Origin: Nanobdellota archaeon
GTDB lineage: Archaea; Nanobdellota; Nanobdellia; Parvarchaeales; Parvarchaeaceae
Assembly: GCA_021817165.1 (NCBI GenBank)
Contig: JAKAVT010000002.1
Coordinates: 1 to 43,562 of the forward strand
Direction of reading: 5' to 3'
Length of the DNA stretch: 43,562 nt
In this document: in pieces, positions 37,834 through 43,562 of the stretch
Numbering within the stretch: position 1 is the first letter of the stretch
Layout of the letters: the number at the start of each line of letters is the position of its first letter
Made by a program: the position numbers and the translations under genes
The notes under the pieces: generated by a model
Databases searched by the model: none
The model's input: only the letters and a program-made list of their open reading frames with translations
Told to the model about the DNA's origin: nothing

Positions 37834-38013
37834 TTAAGCCTCTTTAGACTTTGATTTATCTAAATCTTTCTTTCTAAGCTCATTCTTCAGCTGAGCTATT
37901 TTCTTCTTCAAATGCCTGTACTTACCAGCGTCAGCTGGCTGGAGCCCCTGCGTCTTCTTTATGTTCATTTTCAGAAGTTCCATTTCCAGATCCTTCAGAT
38001 TCTCTTCCATCAT
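37834..38013 (-). CDS. rpl29: ribosomal protein L29
   Basis: Read by hand: MMEENLKDLEMELLKMNIKKTQGLQPADAGKYRHLKKKIAQLKNELRKKDLDKSKSKEA*; follows S3 as in the S10 operon. Confidence 0.7.
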   Translation of the reverse strand: MMEENLKDLEMELLKMNIKKTQGLQPADAGKYRHLKKKIAQLKNELRKKDLDKSKSKEA

Positions 38014-38602
38014 TTATTTTCACTCCTCCTATATCTTCAGTCGGCACGACTATCGTGACTTTTATGCCTATCGAACCTCTTTTAAGCACCAACTGTTTTT
38101 TGGCGGTCCTTACGCCGAAAAGTTCCACCTGTCCAGTCTTTGGCATTACACTGCCAGTGGGCCTGAACTTAAAGTGAGCAGCTCTTTCCTTTATAACTCC
38201 GCCTATCTCTATTTCAACTCCTCTTGCACCGGCATCCATTATGCTGTCCATAGCCTTGTGAGCTACAACCTTGTATTTCATCGGCCCGTATTTAGCTATT
38301 TTAAAAGCTATGGAGTCCGCAACTATCGCAGGATCAAGGTTGGGATTCTGGGAACCTTCCACTTCTATCCTCGGAGATTCCTGCTTGAAATATTCCCCCA
38401 GCTCTCTTGAACTGTCCCTCAATATCTGATTTGCCCTTGTGATTATAGCTCCTGGTTTCGGCGCCTTTATGACTATTTTCATTCCTAGAGGCGTTTTTTC
38501 TATCCTTATGTCGCTTATTCCGAACCTGCTGAACTTCTTGAACAGATATTCCCTTGCAGTTTCATCGTTAACTTTGTTTGTGATTATTTTTTTCGGTAAC
38601 AT
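37931..38602 (-). CDS. rps3: ribosomal protein S3
   Basis: KH-type N-terminus, IVIKAPKPGAIITRANQIL, GARGVEIEIGGVIKERAAHFKFRPTGSVMPKTG. Confidence 0.92.
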   Translation of the reverse strand: MLPKKIITNKVNDETAREYLFKKFSRFGISDIRIEKTPLGMKIVIKAPKPGAIITRANQILRDSSRELGEYFKQESPRIEVEGSQNPNLDPAIVADSIAFKIAKYGPMKYKVVAHKAMDSIMDAGARGVEIEIGGVIKERAAHFKFRPTGSVMPKTGQVELFGVRTAKKQLVLKRGSIGIKVTIVVPTEDIGGVKINDGRESEGSGNGTSENEHKEDAGAPAS

Positions 38603-38603
38603 T

Positions 38604-39191
38604 TCATTTCTCCGCCTTTAACTCATCGCTTTCCGTGCTTTTATTGCTTTGCTGCTCTTCGACCTCTGCCGGCTTTTCTTCTGTCGCTTTCGGACTCTCT
38701 TTTTTTGTCTCTTCCTCATTTGCCTTTTCGTCAGCAGCATTTTCCTTTGCTTCGTCCGCAATCTGCTTCTTTTGTGGCGCTTTTCTTTCCTGATCCACCA
38801 AAGAATAAACAGTAAGATTAGTCCGCTTTCCGTGCCTGTAGACAGCACCGCTTGAAAACCTGGGATAAGCCCCTCTTCCGAGTGCATAGCTGCTTATGAC
38901 TATCTTTGACTCATCGAAGCCCATGTTCTTTGCGTTGGCCTTTAATTCCTCTAATATAGCAATGACCTGTTTAGTGGCTTTCTGGGGATAACCGGCAGGT
39001 ACGCCGTGCTTGTGCCCCTTGCTTGAATACTTTTTAAACGGTATGTATTCCTGCTTTGACAGCACCTTTTTTAAGAGGGCGTTTGCTTTGGTTATCTGCT
39101 TGCCCTTCACCGCTTCCATAATCTCATGAGTATGCTTTATAGATATGGGCATACCCTCTCTTTTGGCTTGTATTTTCGTTGTCATATTCAC
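38604..39191 (-). CDS. rpl22: ribosomal protein L22 with charged C-terminal tail
   Basis: [59 protein letters not shown]; then about 55 aa of Glu/Lys-rich tail. Confidence 0.9.
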   Translation of the reverse strand: MNMTTKIQAKREGMPISIKHTHEIMEAVKGKQITKANALLKKVLSKQEYIPFKKYSSKGHKHGVPAGYPQKATKQVIAILEELKANAKNMGFDESKIVISSYALGRGAYPRFSSGAVYRHGKRTNLTVYSLVDQERKAPQKKQIADEAKENAADEKANEEETKKESPKATEEKPAEVEEQQSNKSTESDELKAEK

Positions 39192-39574
39192 TTAATCGGC
39201 ACGAACCCGCTTGAACGCGTAGCTTTCATACCTGGGGAACCGTGCTTTACCTGTTTCGTAGTAAGCGCAAACTCGCCAAGTCGGTGAAACACCATCGAAG
39301 GCTTTATCTCCAGCGGTACAAACTCCTTCCCATTGTGTACGTGTATTGTCAGTCCGACAAAATCTGGCAGTATAAACATCTCCCTCATGTGCGTCTTAAT
39401 GGCTTTTGACTTCGCTGCTTTTTTCTTCATGTTAATGAGAAACGTCTTTTCTTCCGGAGAGAACCCTCTCTTCAATGCCCTTCTAAAATCGGCATTTGCT
39501 ATCTTCATCAGTTCCTCGTTTGACATCTTTTTAAGCTCGTCTATGCTTTTGCCCCTGAATTTATATTCTTCCAT
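39188..39574 (-). CDS. rps19: ribosomal protein S19
   Basis: [69 protein letters not shown]. Confidence 0.92.
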   Translation of the reverse strand: MEEYKFRGKSIDELKKMSNEELMKIANADFRRALKRGFSPEEKTFLINMKKKAAKSKAIKTHMREMFILPDFVGLTIHVHNGKEFVPLEIKPSMVFHRLGEFALTTKQVKHGSPGMKATRSSGFVPIK

Positions 39575-40275
39575 TACCTAATCCCCGTCCTCTTTGGAGC
39601 AATTGATCCGACTTTTGCCCCTGGTGGCGAATTCCTTGCAGAGCTCTTGGATTTGTGCTGCGTGCTTCTTCTTTTTCCTCCAAACTTGTGTTCGTAAGCG
39701 TTCATTGCAACTGCGGCATTCATAGGCCAGTACCTGCTTCTTGCCTTTATAAGATGATACTTGTTTCCGGCTTTGTAAAACGGCTTTTCCTTTCTTCCCG
39801 CATTTGCTATCCTTCCGACAACGGCTCTGCAATCCTGCTCAAGTCTGAGCACCCTTCCGCTTGAAAGGGAAATAGCGACCTCTTTACCGGTGTTTTCCAT
39901 TATCTTTGCGCTGTTTCCACCTGCTCTTATCAATTTTCCGCCGTCCCCGGCCTTCAATTCTACGTTGTAAACGTTCGTTCCGGTTGGTATGTCCCCTAGC
40001 CTTAGAACGGATCCGTCCTTTATGCTGTCAACTTTCATATATTGTATTATCATGCCTTCATATGCTCCTGCAAACGCGGGCAAAAACGATTTAGAACCAT
40101 TTTCGAATTTCAATTCCATAAGGGGCGCAGTCCTGTAAGGATCGTGTATGAGCTTTATGACCCTTGCATTCATTGGGTCCATCAAGTTAGGAAGCTTTAC
40201 CTTTCCTATTGCCTTGAAATCATTGACTCTGAAAACCCTGCTCTTTCCCCTTCTTCTTGACCTTGGTACTTTCAT
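39574..40275 (-). CDS. rpl2: ribosomal protein L2
   Basis: [60 protein letters not shown]. Confidence 0.93.
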   Translation of the reverse strand: MKVPRSRRRGKSRVFRVNDFKAIGKVKLPNLMDPMNARVIKLIHDPYRTAPLMELKFENGSKSFLPAFAGAYEGMIIQYMKVDSIKDGSVLRLGDIPTGTNVYNVELKAGDGGKLIRAGGNSAKIMENTGKEVAISLSSGRVLRLEQDCRAVVGRIANAGRKEKPFYKAGNKYHLIKARSRYWPMNAAVAMNAYEHKFGGKRRSTQHKSKSSARNSPPGAKVGSIAPKRTGIR

Positions 40276-40311
40276 AATTATTGAAATTATACTCTACTTA
40301 TGTTTTTTACC

Positions 40312-40323
40312 TTTATATATATT
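40312..40323 (-). promoter_or_regulatory. candidate TATA element upstream of rpl2
   Basis: AT-rich TTTATATATATT about 40 bp upstream of the rpl2 ATG; could also serve the divergent gene at 40380. Confidence 0.35.
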
Positions 40324-40379
40324 TTTACCTTCTGGAAAAACAAATTATAATAAATACAGAGGCATTTTATTCTTTAATA

Positions 40380-41033
40380 ATGAAAAATAATGCATTAAAG
40401 CTTTTCGGAAGCGAAATAAGCAATGAATCCGCAGGGTTTGCTAGGCTATGCCGTTCCGGAAAAAGATGGGGTGGGAAGGCGATTTTGATTGTTCTTGACT
40501 CATGCTTGGATAGTACGGGCTTGAACTATTTCACTGTAATAGTCCCTAAAGTGAATTACTTTCGCGAAAAATATGTAGACAGCGGAATTGCATCAAAATG
40601 CGCAGATTTCAATAATATAAAACATGAAGAGCTGTTGTCTTTGTTCGGAAATAAAAGGGTATGGGCAGTCATGAAGGAGATATGTTCGTTTGTATCCGAG
40701 AAAAGCGAGGGAGGAAATGAAATGAAGGTATTGAAGGGCTGGGCTGAAAATGCAGACCCATTCAACTTTAGAAAAGACAGGATTGGAAGGATAAAAGGAA
40801 TAGGGATAAGCACTTTCCAGTACCTTAGGATCCAAAGCGGGATAGACACTATAATGCCTGACAAAGTTATAATGAACTGGATGAACGATAATTTCGGGAA
40901 AGTTAAAACGAAGTATGAATGCATATCAAAGGGGAAGGAAATTAGCCAAACATACGGCATAAGTCAGACGGAGCTCTGCTGGTCGATATGGATAAAGGAA
41001 AGCGGCGAATTAAACCGCATAAAGGTTGAATAA
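40380..41033 (+). CDS. hypothetical protein with helix-hairpin-helix-like segment
   Basis: RIGRIKGIGISTFQYLRIQSGIDTIMPDKVIMNWM; ATG at 40380 preferred over 40281. Confidence 0.6.
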   Translation: MKNNALKLFGSEISNESAGFARLCRSGKRWGGKAILIVLDSCLDSTGLNYFTVIVPKVNYFREKYVDSGIASKCADFNNIKHEELLSLFGNKRVWAVMKEICSFVSEKSEGGNEMKVLKGWAENADPFNFRKDRIGRIKGIGISTFQYLRIQSGIDTIMPDKVIMNWMNDNFGKVKTKYECISKGKEISQTYGISQTELCWSIWIKESGELNRIKVE

Positions 41034-41067
41034 AAACGTATATAAAACAGCAAAAACTTTTTCTCTT

Positions 41068-41346
41068 ATGGACATAAACAAGATTAATTTCATAAAAAAA
41101 TCATTCATAAGTTTTGATGGAAAAACGGAAAAACTGATGATATACAGGGAAACGGGCGAAAACAATTTCCACTTCGTATTCAAGTGTCCTAAATGCGGAA
41201 AGGAAAACGGCTTTGAATCCGGACTAAACGTTGAAAAGATAAAAGAAGACGGAAAAATGAAGGAGAAATACATTTTTAAATGCAGCGCCTGCGGACAAGT
41301 TTATTCCGTTGAAAGATTGAAACCTCCACGCGGACGCTCGAAATAG
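41068..41346 (+). CDS. zinc-ribbon protein
   Basis: FKCPKCGKENGFES ... FKCSACGQVYSVERLKPP; ATG at 41068 (MDINKINF) preferred. Confidence 0.6.
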   Translation: MDINKINFIKKSFISFDGKTEKLMIYRETGENNFHFVFKCPKCGKENGFESGLNVEKIKEDGKMKEKYIFKCSACGQVYSVERLKPPRGRSK

Positions 41347-41347
41347 T

Positions 41348-42136
41348 ATGGGCCAGTTGAAGGACATAACGATGAAGCTAGTTGATGACTACAAAATAAA
41401 GAGCAGCAACGAGAACGGGCAGAATTTTTTAGTAGACGAAGAAGTGTTAGCAAGGGAAATAAACCAGGCTGAATTAAAACCCTCAGATGTAGTATTGGAC
41501 ATCGGAGCCGGATTCGGAAGCATAGAAAGCATTGTAAGCAAAAAGTGCCGGATAATCGCAATTGAAAAGGAGATAAAATGCTATTCGTATCTGCTTGACA
41601 AGTATGAAATAGATCCGAATGTACAGCTCATAAACGCAGATGCCATGGAAGTCATATACCCAAAATTTAACAAGATAATAGCCAACCCGCCTTACAGCAT
41701 CACGGATAAAATAATAGACAAGCTTTCATTCTACGATTTCGAGTTAGGGGTGATGATACTTCCAAACACGATAGCAAAACAGCTTTTATCGAAAATTGCT
41801 GAAACAAGGTTCTCGGCGGTGCAGAAGATATTCTTCAAATTTGAGGAGGTAGGAGAGGTGAAAAATGACTCATTCTACCCGGCACCTCGGGTTACCAGCA
41901 GGATGATAAAGATAATAAAAAAGGCAAACGACATTAAACAGGAGATATTCAGAAGGAGGGAGATGCTGCTGAAAAACGCGACAATTAATGGATTCATTGC
42001 GCTTAATTACAAAACGAAAAGAGAAGGCAAGCTAGCATTTGAAGACCTGCCTAACAGGATAAAATCGCTTGGCAACAGGCAGGTTAAAGACCTCACATTG
42101 AACGAAGTAATGGAAGTAATAAAGTACGTGAAATGA
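41348..42136 (+). CDS. ksgA: rRNA adenine dimethyltransferase KsgA/Dim1
   Basis: GQNFLVDEEVL, VVLDIGAGFGSIE, KIIANPPYSIT, FYPAPRVTSRMIKI. Confidence 0.93.
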   Translation: MGQLKDITMKLVDDYKIKSSNENGQNFLVDEEVLAREINQAELKPSDVVLDIGAGFGSIESIVSKKCRIIAIEKEIKCYSYLLDKYEIDPNVQLINADAMEVIYPKFNKIIANPPYSITDKIIDKLSFYDFELGVMILPNTIAKQLLSKIAETRFSAVQKIFFKFEEVGEVKNDSFYPAPRVTSRMIKIIKKANDIKQEIFRRREMLLKNATINGFIALNYKTKREGKLAFEDLPNRIKSLGNRQVKDLTLNEVMEVIKYVK

Positions 42137-43562
42137 TCAGCTTTTTTGCTCCGGCATCTTTACGCTTACGACCCGGCTTATGCCCGCATCATTCATTGTC
42201 ACGCCGTATATTACGTCCGCGTTTATTAGTGTAGTCTCATTGTGCGAGATTATTATAAACTGGGATGACGTTGAATAGGCCTTGACAAGAGCGGAAAAAT
42301 TGCCGGCGTTTATGGCGTCCAGAGCGGCATCCACCTCATCAAGGACGTAAAACACTGCGTCAGTGTACTTCGACAGCGCCATTATAAGCGAGATTGCAAG
42401 AACGGAGAGCTCGCCCCCGCTTAATCCCATTATGTTCCTTACCTTTTTGTTCGGAAGTTCTATGGCTATGTCCAGGCCAGACGAAAACACGTCGTTTGGG
42501 TCTTCTGGAACCAGCTCCGCCTTTCCGTGAGTAATGGAATTAAAAACTTTGGTGAAAATGGAATTTATCTCCGATAATGTCTTCATAAACGATTCTAGCT
42601 TTTTCTGCTCTATTTCGGAAATTACCGACAGTATCCTGCCCTTCTCATCGTTCAATTTTCCTAGCTTAACGTTAAATTCCTCGTACTGCTGCTGCGTTTC
42701 CATGAATGTTTTCAGGGCAAGTTCGTTTATAGGGCCAAATGAATTTATCTTTGAATTAAGGGAATTGATTTCCTTGTTTATCTTCTCGATGGTTTCCCCT
42801 TCTTCTATCTTTACGCCTTCCACTTTGTATTTATTGTATTCCTCCTCCGCGGTTTCAAATTTAACCTTCAATTCGGCTTCTTTTACCTTTAAAGCATTTA
42901 ATTCCGCCGCGACCTTCTGCGAATTGCCGTATATCTCCTCTCTGTGTTTCTGAAGACTGCCAAGTTCACCTAAAAGTTCATTTCTTCTTTTTCTCAGCAT
43001 GCTTAGGTTATTGGATTTATTGGAAAGCTCCTTTCTTGCCCTGTCATATCTTTCCTGCGTGTCCTTTATTGCGTTCTCTACGTTTTCTATCTCCCCCTCA
43101 AACTTTTCCCTTTCTTTATCAAGCTGCGAAAACCTTTTTTGCAGGTTGGCTATCTCCGACATCAAAACGGCGGAAAGCTTATTGCCGGAAGTCGCGGCTT
43201 TTACCTGAAGATCGTTGACCTCCCTTTCAAGCGCTTCCAGTTCCTTCTTGTGGTCTATTATGTCCGGTTTATTCTTTTCAGTATCACCAAGTTTCGACGT
43301 TAAATTCATCTTTTCATTCTCAAGAGCACGTATGCTGTCGGATATCTCCGATTCCGTGCCGGTGAACTTTGATCTTTCCTGCAAAAGCCTGGCAATCTTG
43401 CCCTTGCTTTCCTCCAGCGTTTTCTGCCTGACCTTTATCTCAGTCATAAGCGAATTCAGGGTAGACTCCTTTTCCACCAGATCCTCGTCGTATTTTTCCT
43501 TGAGATTTGAATGTTCGCTTATTTCGGCGTTTATCTCCGCAATCTTTTTGTTCACGTTCAGT
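42137..43562 (-). CDS. smc: chromosome segregation protein SMC, C-terminal half (5' end outside window)
   Basis: Coiled coil, then NIMGLSGGELSVLAISLIMALSKY and VFYVLDEVDAALDAINAGNF; frame remains open at the window edge. Confidence 0.9.
   Translation of the reverse strand, partial: LNVNKKIAEINAEISEHSNLKEKYDEDLVEKESTLNSLMTEIKVRQKTLEESKGKIARLLQERSKFTGTESEISDSIRALENEKMNLTSKLGDTEKNKPDIIDHKKELEALEREVNDLQVKAATSGNKLSAVLMSEIANLQKRFSQLDKEREKFEGEIENVENAIKDTQERYDRARKELSNKSNNLSMLRKRRNELLGELGSLQKHREEIYGNSQKVAAELNALKVKEAELKVKFETAEEEYNKYKVEGVKIEEGETIEKINKEINSLNSKINSFGPINELALKTFMETQQQYEEFNVKLGKLNDEKGRILSVISEIEQKKLESFMKTLSEINSIFTKVFNSITHGKAELVPEDPNDVFSSGLDIAIELPNKKVRNIMGLSGGELSVLAISLIMALSKYTDAVFYVLDEVDAALDAINAGNFSALVKAYSTSSQFIIISHNETTLINADVIYGVTMNDAGISRVVSVKMPEQKS

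Noticed and set aside
37822-37838. CTTAAT-AAAAA-ATTAAG inverted repeat between convergent genes as a terminator
   Set aside because: AT-only short stem overlapping the L29 stop; too weak to claim.
1-43562. CRISPR arrays, rRNA genes, integrases, prophage modules
   Set aside because: No regularly spaced direct repeats, rRNA sequence or phage structural genes seen on reading; a CRISPR finder and Rfam scan were not run.

Overview
The window looks like the chromosome of a small-genome archaeon, probably DPANN (Micrarchaeota/ARMAN-like). The lineage call is an inference from gene content: TFB, aIF5B, archaeal L15e/L35Ae, Trm1, GINS, Hef-type helicase, KEN-free SMC end, class III signal peptides and nuoJKLMN. 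Genes are densely packed on both strands.

Recognisable blocks, in order:
- a secreted/thioredoxin-like/winged-helix operon
- a PP-loop-less TtuA-like protein
- MinD plus a zinc ribbon
- tRNA-Thr(CGT)
- pilin-like proteins, a short L15e and a run of Cys-rich membrane-anchored secreted proteins
- an operon of Hef helicase, GINS, four mini membrane proteins and a 571-aa orphan
- NTase-HEPN-like protein and L35Ae
- Trm1 and TFB
- sugar-nucleotide genes, including an RHH-nucleotidyltransferase fusion
- aIF5B, NDK and GalT, with a decayed TnpB element beside galT
- SelB/EF-Tu-like GTPase, RNase Z and TatD
- tRNA-Thr(TGT) with an aberrant T-loop
- HAD hydrolase, stomatin-like protein, a second TnpB remnant and a phosphoesterase
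- complex I membrane-arm genes nuoJ-K-L-M-N
- ribosomal block L2-S19-L22-S3-L29
- KsgA and a partial SMC

The best candidates for something new are the 571-aa protein with four translationally coupled mini pilin-like proteins, the degenerate TtuA, the T-loop-variant tRNA and the Cys-rich surface cluster. All family calls come from reading motifs by eye; no database search was run.
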